From positions 7,452,501-7,516,500 of the forward strand of contig BSWB01000001.1 in the NCBI GenBank assembly GCA_033239125.1: a stretch of DNA of 64,000 nt, read 5' to 3'. The notes below the pieces were generated by a model that worked only from the letters and a program-made list of their open reading frames with translations, made no database searches and was not told the DNA's origin. The position numbers and the translations under genes were made by a program. Positions 10,740 to 22,061 of this stretch are shown here, piece after piece. The first letter of the stretch is position 1. Every line of letters starts with the position of its first letter. The stretch comes from Fagopyrum homotropicum (taxonomy: Eukaryota; Streptophyta; Magnoliopsida; Caryophyllales; Polygonaceae).

Positions 10740-11224
10740 AATTTATGATTATAGCTGGAGATGGTTCTTTCCTCCATGCTATCTGAGTGCGATTATGATT
10801 CAACTGGAGATGGTTCTTTCCTCCATGCTACTTTGATGGACATAGTTTCGTTGGAAATGTTATACCTCCATGCGTTGTGTATGTGTACGATCTGGCTAGA
10901 GATGTGATTTTCTATGCCTTGTGATGTGGATATGCGAGAGATGTGATTCCTCTATGCCTTTGGGGTAGCATTATGACCCTGATTTCTAGAGTTGATGATT
11001 CCTCCATGGTTATGTTTTGAGGTTATAGACTGCTATAGGTTGTGACCTTTTGAACGAAGATGTGATACCTCCGATAGAGAGAGTTATACCTCGACATATG
11101 GGTCCGAGAGGATTTGGGATTTTGCAAGTTTCGGAGATGTGATTTTTGGAGTTATACCTTTTGAACGGAGATGTTTTGGGATTTTGCAAGTTTCGGGACG
11201 AAACTTGTTTTTAGGGGGGTGAAA
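10740..11224 (+). repeat. Untranslated 3' region of the chromovirus with minisatellite repeats and polypurine tract
   Basis: GATGGTTCTTTCCTCCATGC occurs twice (about 10762 and 10809, a 47-bp step), followed by degenerate GAGATGTGATT.CCT.TATGCC copies to about 11170. The stretch ends in TTCGGGACGAAACTTG and the polypurine tract TTAGGGGGGTGAAA at 11211-11224, the usual signature just before a Tekay/Del 3' LTR. Confidence 0.75.
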
Positions 11225-11640
11225 TGTAAGAGCCTTAGTCTTGAGGTGCTGTAAGAGAGTGTTGAGTGTGCATGATTAGCCTTGACCGCCCTGCGTGTGG
11301 CAAAGGCCGCCCCTACGGCCACCATCATCCGCCCCTGCGGTTTATGGTGTGCTGCAGCCGGTTTTGTTGACCTTGACCCGTGCTTTTGGATGACTTCCTA
11401 TAAAAGCCTCTTCTTTGCTTCATGTGGAGGGTTTCTCATCTCTCTACAGCTTCATCTCTTCTCCCTTACGTTCTTCTTCTTCTTCTTCCCTTCTTCTCCT
11501 TTGAATCTTCATCTTGTTTCCTTGGTCTTGTTGAGAGTTTTGAAAAGTGGTTATTGCTGATTTGTTGATAAGGATAATTGAGGACGTTGTTGTGTTTGTG
11601 TTGAGCCAACCTTGAGCTTTTGGAGTGTGTTATCTTAACA
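11225..11640 (+). mobile_element. Truncated 3' LTR of the chromovirus
   Basis: It begins TGTAAGAGCC immediately after the polypurine tract. It contains a TATAAAAGCC box at about 11399 and a pyrimidine-rich leader (TTCTTCTTCTTCTTCCC). The sequence passes near 11640 into the AT-rich duplicated module without a recognisable LTR terminus, so the 3' end is lost. The short ORF over it (11282-11560) is not a gene. Confidence 0.7.
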
Positions 11641-11649
11641 ATTCCTTGT

Positions 11650-14600
11650 AGTTATATTTTTACGGTGTAATTTATTTTGTTTTTTATTTTTGTCAATTAG
11701 ATTTTACATTTGTTACTTTTATCCTAATTCATTTCCTATTTTTTTTTTATTATTTTGATTCAAATCTAACTAAAATTATTTTTTAAACCTATTTTTAGTT
11801 CAGAGTTTTAATCTTATTTTATCTTAAAATCTCAATTGTGTAAGTAGTTATTTGATATAATCGTCAGTAAATAACATTTGTAATTAAATTTACTACTTGT
11901 AAATAACACAACTGCTAGATTACAAACTTAAATATTTTTATTGTAATATTTTGAAATTTATATTTAAAATATTATAATTTTTATTATAAAATTAAATTAA
12001 AAAAAAAGGTGCGGGTAATACACTAGTGTTTGATAATAGGAGAGTTGCGACTTCATGAAAATTAGACACGTGATAAGACAATGAGGTGCATGCACTAAAT
12101 TGTGTCAAGAATAAGTTCACGAACTATTTCAATATATAAATAGATATAGATTTCAATTAAAAAAAAATTTTGTGCCTCATCAATTATTTTGCCCGAAATT
12201 ATGATCGAAAATAATAGCGTTATTTAAATTGCTTGATATGGATAGTATAATATTTGATAATTCTGAAAGTTTGAATTTGTTTATGGGTAATTAATAGAAA
12301 ATATCATGATACTTAATTGCATAAATCTTAAACTTTTCTTTTTTTTGTTATCTACACTTATTTGGAATGAAATCTAGATCAATAAATTGTTAGATTCTAA
12401 AAATAATTAGATAAAGAAAGAGTTAATGGTACATTTGAATGGTTGGTCAACATTTTACATATAATGTTCAATCTTAACTCACAAAAAACATGGCATTTAA
12501 ACATATTTCATTAGTTGCTAAGAATTTTTTTTCGAAATTCACATTAATTTACGATGTAATCATCTAATTAACTAATAAATTAATAAAAATAAATATGACC
12601 GTTAGTACGCATCAACGTCCGCACACCAAAATTGATTAGAAAATGGGCAGTTACAAAACTGTGCCAATGGTCCATTAAATTATGAGTCTTTCTTTGTTCG
12701 TATGACTTGCAACTCGATATTCACACTCTCACCATACTTGAAATATTTAAATAAGAATGTGATTTTTTAAATGTTAATATAAATTAGAAAGTGATTTCTA
12801 ATTTTAAAAATAAAATATTTAAATAAGTTTGATAAAAATAGTTTTTAAAAATTTTACGGATTTTTTTGTCATCAATTTTACCAACAATCATATGTTAACA
12901 AATCTTCTTAGTTTTATTGTTACGGTGTAATTTATTTTGTTTTTTATTTTTGTCAATTAGATTTACATTGTTATTTTTATTTTAATTCATTTCCTATTTT
13001 TGTTTTTATTATTTTGATCAAAATCTAACTAAATTATTTTTCCAAACCTATTTTTAGTTCAGAATTTTAATCTTATTTTATTTTAAAATCTAAATTGTGT
13101 AAGTAGTTATTTGATATAATCTTCAATAAACAACATTTGTAATTAAATTTACTACTTGCAAATAAAACAACTGCTAGATTACAAACTTATATATTTTTAT
13201 TGTAATATTTTGAACTTTATATTTAACATATTATAATATTTATTATAAAATAAATTTTAAAAAATTGCGCAGGGTACAGGTAATACACTAGTATTTGATA
13301 ATAGGAGAGTTGTGACTTCATGAAAATTAGACACGTGATAAGACAATGAGGTGCATGTATTAAACTGTGTCAAAAGAATAAGTTCACGAACTGTTTCAAT
13401 ATATAAATAGATATAGATTTCAAATTTTTTTTGTGCCTCATCAAATACTTTGGCTGAATTATGATCGAAAATAATAGCGTTGTTTAAATTGCTTGATATG
13501 GATAGTATTATATTTGACAATTTTTTAAGGATTTTTTCTCTTGGTGCCATCAAGGTTTGGACTTTTCCTCTTGGTATCCACTAAGTTTTAAAATTCCTTT
13601 TGGTGTCCTCAAGGTTTCATTTGTTTCCTCTTTATACCCATTCTTAATATATTACATTAAAATTCATTAAAAAAATTATTAAAAAATTAGAAAAATAAAT
13701 TTAAAATAGATTATGACCTCTTTAAATTTAATTAATAACTTTATAATAGAAATAGTTTTTATATAATTTTTTTATTTTTTGAAATAAATATATTTTTTAT
13801 TTATGAATAAAAATATTTTTTACTTTTACTTTCGATTTAAAAAATATATATATAATTAAATATAAAATATTTTTTTGAAACTTTATTAAGAGGTCTAAAG
13901 AATTAAAATATAATAAAAAAAATTTTATTTTGAATTTAAATTTTATATAATTTATATTAATTCGAAAATTTTTAAAAAAAATTATGTTTTTTTAATTTTA
14001 AGATTATGGAAAAGTATATTATAAAAAATAATAAATTAACACATAAAAAATAATAATGTTATTTTCAAATGAAAATAAATTATAGAAAATTAAATTAAAA
14101 AAATACTATATGTTTAGTTTTTTGGACTCTTAAAAATTTTAAAAATATTTTATTTTTTTAATAAATATTATTAACATAAATTGTATATATTTTTTAAATA
14201 AAAAGTAAAAAGTAAAAACATATTTTAATTCGAAAATAAAAAAATATATTTATTTAAAAAAAATATATATATATATATATAAACTATTTCTATTATAAAT
14301 TTATTAATTAAGGTCATAATCTATTTTAAATTTATTTTTTTAGTTTTTTAATAATTTTGTAATGAATTTTAATATAATATATTAAGAATGGGTATAAAGA
14401 GGAAACAAATGGAACTTTGAGGGCACCAACAGGAATTTTAAAACTTGGTGGATACTAAGTGGAAAAGTCCAAATTTTTATGGCACCAAGAGGAAAAACCC
14501 ATTTTCTAAAGTTTGAATTTCATAATAGGTAATTAATAAAAAAATATCATGATACTTAATTGCATAAATCTTAAACTTTTTTTTTTTTTTTTGTTATTTA

Positions 14601-15010
14601 CACTTATTTGGAATGAAATCTAGAGCAATAAATTGTTAGATTCTAAAAATAATTAGATAAAGAAAGAGGTAATGGTACATTTGAATGGTTGGTCAACATT
14701 TTACAAATAACGTTCAATCTTAACTCACAATAAACATGGCATTTAAACATATTTCATTAGTTGCTAAGAATCTTTTTTTCGAAATTCACATTAATTTACG
14801 ATGTAATCTAATTAACTAATAAATTAATAAAATAAGCATGACCGTTATTACCTATCAAGTCCGCACACCAAAATTGATTAAAAAATGGCAGTTACAAAAC
14901 TGGGACAATGGCAGTTACAAAACTGTGTCAGTGGTCCATTAAATTACGAGTCTTTCTTTGTTTGTATGACTTGCAACTCGATATTCACGCTCTCACCATA
15001 CTGCTTCAAT
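11650..15010 (+). repeat. Direct duplication of about 1.1-kb AT-rich non-coding module
   Basis: Copy 1 (about 11655-12755) and copy 2 (about 12915-15010, minus the 972-bp insertion at 13529-14500) align throughout. Shared landmarks are TACGGTGTAATTTATTTTG, AACTGCTAGATTACAAACTT, GACACGTGATAAGACAATGA, GGTTGGTCAACATTTTACA, and the ACTCGATATTCAC block. Copy 2 leads into the GTD-binding gene, so the unit includes that gene's upstream region. No coding sequence was seen in either copy. Confidence 0.85.
13529..14500. mobile_element. 972-bp fold-back Mutator-like MITE
   Basis: The left end GGATTTTTTCTCTTGGTGCC and the reverse complement of the right end, GGGTTTTTCCTCTTGGTGCC, match, and the similarity continues inward for more than 200 bp to an extremely AT-rich centre. 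The element can fold into one long hairpin. It is flanked by ATTTTTTAA (13520-13528) and ATTTTCTAA (14501-14509), an 8/9 match consistent with the 9-bp target duplication of Mutator-like elements. The paralogous module at 12262 lacks it, confirming insertion. It encodes no transposase. Confidence 0.85.
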
Positions 15011-15116
15011 GGCGGATTTTGAGCTATAACTAATCCAATTTTCATCTCAGTTTTCTCTTTTCTTTTCTTTGCACTCAAAGAAGCATTGACAAATTGGATT
15101 CATACAAATTGACAAA

Positions 15117-15920
15117 ATGCATCCTTCACCTCTGTTATGTGCTCTTTTAGCCTTCTGGTCAGTGCTAGGGTTTTACAAATCCATTTCCCCAATCCTTTTG
15201 GTGTTCATTTTGATGGAACGTGTCTGTAGTCTGCAGATTCTCACACAATTGAGCGATTTCGGGTGTGAATTTTTCATGATTCGCTGCAGCTCCAACCTTC
15301 TCCTGTTCTTCGTGGTGTTTGGGATAGGGATTAGGGTTTTGCAAATTGGGGGATTCACAAGGATTATGGTTTGCAATCATAAATTTGATAATAAGAAGAA
15401 TGTCGGGGATCATAGTCTAGAAGAAAACGAGGGATTTGAAGGAGAAGAGGAAGAAGAACAAAAGTGTATTGAAAATGAGGTGTTTAATGTGATTGATTTG
15501 CAGAAAATGGTGAAGGATCAAAGACGAAGAACAAATGCTGCTTTGAATGATCTAGATAAAGAGAGGATGGCAGCAGCTTCGGCTGCAGAGGAAGCAATGT
15601 CGATGATTTTACGGCTACAGAACGAGAAGAGCTCATCGCAGATTGAAGCGAAACAGCTGCGGAGAATGGGGGAGGAGAAACAAGCTTATGATCAAGAAAT
15701 GATTCAGTCATTGCAGAGGCTTTTGATGCAGTGTGAGGAAGAAAGGAGTCTTCTAGAACAGCAACTGAGGTTATGCAAGAAGAGATTGAGGATGCATTTG
15801 AAAGAGGATGAAAATGAACTGATTGAGTGTATGACGAGTCCGTGTAGCCGGAGTTTATCTCGCCGCTCTCGGCTCGCTGGCTGCCGGCTCGATGATTTGC
15901 TCGGTGGCTGCCTTGATTGA
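15117..15920 (+). CDS. GTD-binding (zein-binding, DUF593) domain protein, membrane-anchored
   Basis: A single open exon of 267 residues. Two hydrophobic segments lie at residues 5-33 and 60-80, followed by an acidic stretch (102-120). Residues 121-228 form a Glu/Lys/Arg-rich coiled coil matching the GTD-binding signature: VIDLQKMVKDQRR, LDKERMAAASAAEEAMSMIL, EAKQLRRMGEEKQAYDQEM. In the plant family this domain binds the globular tail of myosin XI (MyoB proteins) and the N-terminal hydrophobic part anchors the protein in vesicle or ER membranes. The protein is much shorter than MYOB1-type members and resembles short probable myosin-binding proteins. The C-terminus is Arg/Ser-rich (SRSLSRRSRLAG). 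I kept the first ATG because both membrane segments depend on it. The upstream region belongs to the duplicated module, so this may be a recently rearranged but intact copy. Confidence 0.85.
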   Translation: MHPSPLLCALLAFWSVLGFYKSISPILLVFILMERVCSLQILTQLSDFGCEFFMIRCSSNLLLFFVVFGIGIRVLQIGGFTRIMVCNHKFDNKKNVGDHSLEENEGFEGEEEEEQKCIENEVFNVIDLQKMVKDQRRRTNAALNDLDKERMAAASAAEEAMSMILRLQNEKSSSQIEAKQLRRMGEEKQAYDQEMIQSLQRLLMQCEEERSLLEQQLRLCKKRLRMHLKEDENELIECMTSPCSRSLSRRSRLAGCRLDDLLGGCLD

Positions 15921-16395
15921 CAGCTGAAGCTCGATCAGAATGTTAGCAGTTAGAGAAATAATGGATACAACATCAATCTTTATGCAGATCTACATTTGTT
16001 ATTTAGATGTTTTTGAATCAGTAGGAACTGATATATAACAGGTGGAATCTAAAAACTGACGAAGTGAAATTTGATGGTTTCTAAACAATGATTTTTGGGA
16101 ACCTAAAAGCGAACCATTTTAGATATGTTTTTACATTTCTATACTTTTATAAGGAATGAGACCGTTTGAAGCTGAAGCGTATAAGAAACCGAACCGTTCC
16201 GTTTTAGGTGTACGGTTCAGTTTCTATATTTTAAATGAGTGAAATCGTTTGGAACTGAACTAGAAATGTCTAAACTAAATTAGAAACATTTCAAAGTGTG
16301 GTTTATATGGAACCGATCCGGGAACGTTTAAAAATGATTGTGACATCTTAACGACTTTCATTTGCATGTGCATTGGCGTACTTAAGTCCAAATAC

Positions 16396-17023
16396 TCTGG
16401 TTCAATGCAAGCCTAGGATGAGACTTACCCGGTGATTTCTTTGGTTGTTTACCTAAGATTATAAGTATAGGTAATAAAGGTTTATCCTTTATTGGGGTTT
16501 GAGTGTGCCTTCATTCCATCTTTGTGAGTTAGCCTGAGACTTACCCGGTAAAGGTTGATTCTATTCCCTTAGGTGGTGGTGTGTTGGTTTCAGGTTATAG
16601 TTCCTTACCTTGATTTCCTTGAGACTTACCCGGTAATAGGAGTTACGGTTTGGGATAGTGAGTAGTGAGACTTACCCGGTGATCTACTCCGCTTTAGAAA
16701 CACCTTCCCTTTGCGAAATCTCAGCTTTGTCCGCTTATCTTTAGATCTTGAGTTGGAACCACAACTAGACGCTTTAATCCCTAGAATTGCATATTCCTTT
16801 AATTGATTTTTTTATCATCTTTGATTGCTTTAATTGCTTTCGTGGTTAGTAATTACATAGACAACCTATAGCTGCTTTGTTTCACTGAGTCCATGTGATC
16901 GACCCATGAAATTTCTTGCTTTTACTACGATTGACCCGTACACTGCGGGTTCGCATCCTTGTTTATGCTTATTTCCTCAGTTATAAATTTAAAGCTTGCA
17001 CACACCTTTTGGAGCGACCAACA
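16396..17023 (+). mobile_element. Partial LTR, second copy of the 6768-8527 family
   Basis: The sequence parallels 7911-8527 from GGTTCAA.GCAAG.CTAGGATG to GCACACACCTTTTGGAGCG. It includes the reiterated GAGACTTACCCGGT motif and TACACTGCGGGTTCGCAT. The first 1.1 kb of the LTR is missing and no target duplication is apparent, so it is a 5'-truncated copy. Confidence 0.85.
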
Positions 17024-17390
17024 TGTTCTCAATCATATGTTTCTTCTTACTCTTCTAGTTCTTACAAGGATCCCTCCATATTAACTTGGATATGTATCTT
17101 TCCTTAGTCAGTAGTAAGCAACTGCTCACAACAATTCTCTTTACACCATTACTGTCATAAATGGTCATTACCGACCGTCAAGAGCTTCTCTTTAATTCTT
17201 ACTTAGAGTTATCATATTGGACTCATTCAATGTTACCGTCAAGGCTACTAGTACTTGTATCGATTTAACTTCACCATTCTCGTCGTTGATCTCTGGGAGA
17301 AATTCTTCACATGTCGATAAAATTCCTTTATAACCTTGTGGTTATTCTCCTTATCTGTCAACCGACCATCACTAGTTAGCCAGCACTTTG

Positions 17391-17580
17391 TAAACTTTAA
17401 ATTTGTCGGAATCCGGTTCGACTCGGAAATAAAAAAAATTAAAAAAATTAGAAAATAAAAATAAAATGTATTGATTTATGATACTCAATATCATATAAGA
17501 GAATTTAAATTTGTCGGAATCCGGTTCGACTCGGAAATAAAAAAATAAATTAGAAAATAAATAAATAAATAAAATACGGG
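17391..17580. repeat. Short tandem duplication (about 117-bp step)
   Basis: TTTGTCGGAATCCGGTTCGA plus CTCGGAAATAAAAAAA occurs at about 17401 and again at about 17511. Both copies are embedded in AT-rich sequence with an AAATAAAATA run. The minus-strand ORF over it is simply this repeat read twice. Confidence 0.75.
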
Positions 17581-17584
17581 TATT

Positions 17585-17740
17585 ACATGTATTTTGACCA
17601 AGTACAACCATTTTGTTTCACAAAACAGTAAAGTGTGTATCCAATAGACAAGTAGATATAGGAATGTAATGGTTCAGCTGCACTTTGTAAACTTTATTTT
17701 GTGTTTATCTCAAACTTCACTTTTCAACCTTTCATTATAT
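17585..17740 (+). repeat. Left copy of about 155-bp direct repeat (partner 20969-21130)
   Basis: TGTATTTTGACCAAGTACAA...CATTTTGTTTCACAAAACAG...GACAAGTAGATATAGGAAT...GGTTCAGCTGCACTTTGTAA is repeated in the same order at 20969-21130. The right copy has an extra duplication of the GACAAGTA.AT.TAGGAAT part. The two copies bracket the block with the cryptic gene and a gag-like ORF. Confidence 0.8.
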
Positions 17741-18057
17741 TATCTACCTTCAAATGTATTGAAAAAGAAAATATAACCCCTAAAATTGTAATAGCCGGAT
17801 AATTTAGTTACGCTTGCGTCGGAATGGACATTGACGTTTTCTCATGGCCTTTGGTCATCGGTTGTCGGGGTCAACGGCTAGGCGAGGCGGCTCGGTTTGG
17901 TGGCCTTTGGTCAACGGCTAGGCGATGTGGATCTCCAGGTCTCCGGTGGTGGCTGTCGGGGTAGAAGAGAGGAAACAAAGGAAGATGGGAGCTCGCAATG
18001 CCGTGATGGTGGAGATCGAAATGTGTCCAGTTTTGATATGAAAACTCTTCCTTTATC

Positions 18058-18351
18058 TTATCCTTCTTTTTTGCTTAATGGATCTTCTTGGTCGTGATTT
18101 GGCCCTTTTATAACAGTCAGTAACGTCACTAAGGAGCTCTTGAGAGTGAGAAGAGTTTCCCTGAGCGTACATGTCATAAGTATATCCGTGATTTCGTCTT
18201 GAATCGCCTTTGCTCTTGACCTTGTGATTGCTTCATCCATAACTGAATCCGAAAAAGGTGAAGGTGTTGTTGGTTTGTCATTCAATGCCTTAGCCTTTGA
18301 ACGTGTAACTGATCCTTGTGTTGAAGATGATCCCACATCAATAACATTCAT
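18058..18351 (-). pseudogene. Gag-like N-terminal remnant (Ty3/gypsy type)
   Basis: A minus-strand frame of 97 residues contains two reiterated motifs, GSVTRSKAKAL and AITRSRAKAIQDEI, then LTLKSSLVTLL. Plant gypsy Gag proteins commonly begin with GPxTRSRAK-type motifs, and the plus-strand sequence at 37120-37340 contains a recognisably related stretch (PITRARALKEK, GSVTISRSRAI, FKSSLVTL). Nothing else of a retroelement is attached, so I call a fragment. It sits exactly between two blocks (18019-18055 and 18345-18510) that are repeated near the cryptic gene. Confidence 0.45.
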
Positions 18352-18510
18352 AGATGTAGGTTAATACGTTTATTATATTATATGGATTTTTCATTCATTC
18401 TTTTTATATATGTATATAAAATTCCGACAAGACATTACAAAGTTATAGAATTGAAAGAAATCACAGGTTTCAAATGTTCAAACACAGTAAATCAACGTGT
18501 GAAAAGTAGG
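18345..18510 (+). repeat. Diverged duplicate of exon 5 of the cryptic gene
   Basis: This stretch matches 20240-20405: TTCATAGATGTAGGT, the TTCTTTTTATATATGTATAT polypyrimidine/AT run, then CGACAAGACATTACAAAGTT in place of the functional exon start. The reading PTRHYKVIELKEI parallels PARHSEVIELKDI. The acceptor AG is replaced by AA, so the copy should not splice. Confidence 0.7.
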
Positions 18511-18863
18511 ATCATATATAATATAAAAAAACTGGCCCATTAACATGACCATAGCCGGCCCATTAACATGAGCATAGCCGGACCAATTACCATGATCTCA
18601 CACAATCAACGATACCTTTGCCACAATTTCCTTAAACCTATATAACCACGATTACCCAGACTTCCTTCTCGTACCGCTGCTCCCTTCCTCATACCGTTGC
18701 TCCCTTCCTCTACGATATCGAGCCTTTGTTCGCAATTTACTACATATAAAAAAATAAAATAATTATGGGATACTACGCAATTTACAACATTAAAATTCAA
18801 TCGATTTCTTACATTATCTAGTTTTAAGTAATAAATTAAAAACGTGTTTGTATGTATACGGAG

Positions 18864-20669
18864 ATGGATACATTCACTGAAGGAATCGACATGTACACAT
18901 TCACCGAAGAGGATGACAAGCTTTCCATCGAAATTTGCAAAGCGATTGTTAATAACGAAGAAGATACAACGATAAAGTCATACAAGAAGCGCATTATTAT
19001 ATAGACTTTTCGTTTATGACAAACAAAAAAACTAAATCACAGTTGTTAAATTATTATAGAATCTTGAAAATCTAAGCGAACAAGAAATTCAGTCTTTAAA
19101 TAAGGAAGATGATAAAGTTAATTTGTGTGATGGAGATCAACACAAAAGTCGTAAATACATATATTTTTCTTTAACTATTGAATTTTCAATCAATTTTAAA
19201 TTCTCATATATAACGATTTTATTTTTGTTATGATTACGTAGGTTATACAATATGATATTAACCAAAAAAACCTTCAAGTATACAATAATTAGATGTACTA
19301 CCGTAATATTTCGATTTTCATTACATTTGAACTCAACTAGTTGTTATTTGATCAATCAATCAAATATAATTACAATTTACATGATCAAATATTTTAACAG
19401 AAAAAATAACTTTTAAATTGTTGTTATTTTACAAAATAATTTTTTAAAATTTTAAGAAAAAACGTATCATAAATATATTTCAATAAATTCAACTATCGTT
19501 TAAAATGAAAATCTATGGCGACTAGAATAAGATTTGTTTGTTAATTTTATTTATTTTAGTTTTTTTAAATTGTTAAATATTTATTTAAATTTTATTTCAA
19601 TCTAGATTGTACTAAGTTTGATCAAATAATATTTTGAGTCTTCGAATATTTTTAATTAATGATCAATATAGACAAATATCGTAACATACATAGTAAATTT
19701 CGTTAATATGTTAACACCATCTATCACAAATAGTTTTTTTTCCTAAATTAATTAAAAAAATCATTTAATGTATCAATAAACAAAAAAAAGTTGTATCCTA
19801 AAGAATAAGATATCAAATATAGTTTCATCCTAAATCCAATTGATAATAGGAATAGAACACCGACCTTATATACTAGACTCGAAATGTGTCCAGTTTCGAT
19901 ATGAAAACTTATTATCTACAACAATTTTCGTGTTAATTCTTTTTTTATAGATCCTAAGAGAAAGGTTCGAGACAATTTTCAGACACTAGGTACGTGACTT
20001 AAAAATCATTAGTTTATTAAGACTAATAAGAAACAAATGTTCTTGTTTTGTAATTTCGTTTATCTTTATATATTTAACCTCGTATTATTATTTTCCGACA
20101 GAACCAAGAAAAGTTCAAATCATAGAAAGTAAGTCTTTGGTGGAGGTGAGTCAGCAAGACCTACAAACAAAGATAGAAGCTAGTAAAAGAAAGCTTCGTG
20201 AGAACTACAAAAACACTCGTAAGTACTTGTTTTGATTACGTTCATAGATGTAGGTCAATACTTTATTACACTATATGGATTTTTTGTTCATTCTTTTTAT
20301 ATATGTATATAAAGTTCCGGCAAGACATAGCGAAGTTATAGAATTGAAAGATATTTCGGATCTCAAATGTTCAAATATAGTAAACCAGTGTATGGAAAGT
20401 AAGATCGTCAACAAAAAGAAAAAGAAGTGTATGTCTCATAGATCAAGTCTTGATGCCAAGGTATGTGAAATATTTTATTTCACTATCCTATATAACGAAA
20501 AAATGAACGCATATTTTTGTTCATAACGAAAAAAAAATGATGATACCAAAAATTAAATGAACAACTAACATAAAAAAAAATGAACACGTAGTGCAAACGA
20601 ATGAAGAAAAAATATCCTTTATTGTTATTATAGCTATCGAAGTTTGAAAGAAGACGAAGACACTATTGA
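18864..20669 (+). CDS. Cryptic six-exon gene encoding a small basic protein of unknown family
   Basis: I assembled it by hand from exons 18864-18947, 19060-19150, 19951-19989, 20102-20218, 20315-20460 and 20634-20669. Total length is 513 nt (170 residues plus TGA). Exons 2-5 have good acceptors (TTATTATAG, TTTTTTATAG, TTTTCCGACAG, TATAAAG) and donors (GTAAAT, GTACGT, GTAAGT, GTATGT). All junction phases agree and no stop is met, which is unlikely by chance. The exon 1 donor (GTTAAT) is weak, so the 5' end is the least certain part. Residues are acidic early (FTEEDDKLSIE, EDDKVNLCDG) and Lys/Arg-rich later (KIEASKRKLREN, NKKKKKCMSH, FERRRRHY), suggesting a nuclear protein. I do not recognise the family. 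Gag-like sequence and duplicated exon fragments upstream raise the option of a captured or decaying gene. Confidence 0.5.
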
Positions 20670-20968
20670 GGAAAAGAAGTTTGTGGGAAGCTATTGACAT
20701 ACGAAAGAAGACGAAGACACTAACGAAGAAAGGAAGTTTGTGTTGGTGCCAACATGGGGTAGAGTTAGGAGAACTACATGCAGCTTGATACTCATACATT
20801 AGATTTGGGTTATGTAGGCAGCCGGTACATAGGTTTTATGTTTTTTTGGTAGGAAGTTTTAATGTTTTTTTAAATTTGATTATGTTTAATATACTTTAAA
20901 GACAAAAAGAATCTTAGGCTACAATGATAGAGTTTTATTTCAGCTTTGACTTGGTACTTTTTATTATG

Positions 20969-21130
20969 TATTTTGACTAAGTACAATCATTTTGTTTCAC
21001 AAAACAGCATTGTGTGTATGCATTAGACAAGTAGATATAGGAATTAGACAAGTATATGTAGGAATGTACCGGTTCAGCTGCACTTTGTAAACTTTATTTT
21101 ACGTTTATCTCAAGCTTAACTTTTAAACTA
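20969..21130 (+). repeat. Right copy of about 155-bp direct repeat (partner 17585-17740)
   Basis: Same order of blocks as the left copy, with the GACAAGTAGATATAGGAATT part duplicated once. There is no TG...CA structure or primer site beside it, so it is not clearly an LTR. Confidence 0.8.
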
Positions 21131-22061
21131 GTTATGCTTGTTGCCTGCCCCATCACCCTAGTTATGCTTTGTTAGTAACCTTGCAAATAGCTCTCTTAAC
21201 TTCATCTCTTCCCTCTCTTCGTCGAAGGATAAAGGAGACATATGATAAGTTGTATGTGACATGTTAGAGAATTCAGGTATTGTGATCTTGCTCCAAATCA
21301 TGGTGTTGATGTATGCACAACGCCGTATTTGTACGAAGGTATATATCCGTTTGGATTGGATAAAGAGTGTCGAATTTGCATATACATCTTCTGAAACAAT
21401 TCTTCATACACTATCGAACATATTAAGACTGATTTGAATCTGAGGTACACCCGCCACCACATCTCGGCATTGACGAGGCTAACCCTAGAGCCAAGGGAGT
21501 GATGTGGGTTTTCAAAGACTCTAGAGGACTCGATGTGTATAATACAAGTACATATAGACATGAATCGGTTCAATTGCGCCCTATAAACTCTCTTTTCACT
21601 ATTTTTATTTGAAGAGGTACGTAGGTCACCCGGTTCGATCGACTTTGCCGCTCTACGTCAACAGGTTCGAACTCGAATCGAGACTACCCACTTAAGAAGT
21701 CTAGCACCACATCACAATAGACCAACTGAGGATCGGTACTCGCTATTTTTCTTTTCATCTAAAGCTTCCCTTCTCTACTTGCAATGTATTGTTTTAGTAA
21801 GTACACAAAGAGAGGGGTAGAAGTGTAGAACTGAGACACGCATATATTAAGCATACCAGACATAAAAACATGGTTATTTTTGTTTCATTGTTTCGGTTAT
21901 GTGCTCGATGTTTTATGCTACCTGACCAAACAACAAACAAACTGAACTAATCCAAGGAATACGGAGGAGATTAAGCGGAAGGGGCGCTGATCTTATTTCT
22001 CCTATAGTACTCAAAAAGCTCGCAAATGTACCTGCCTAAGTTAACGCGGGAAAGGAGGTCT
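21131..22061. other. Intergenic stretch without recognised genes
   Basis: Short uninformative ORFs only. The part next to 22061 is presumably the 3' UTR of the P5CDH gene read on the minus strand. The minus-strand frame at 21298-21573 has no recognisable motif. Confidence 0.5.

Noticed and set aside
17585..21130. Direct repeats as LTRs of one element
   Set aside because: The copies are only about 155 bp, lack TG...CA ends, primer site or polypurine tract, and enclose spliced-gene-like exons.
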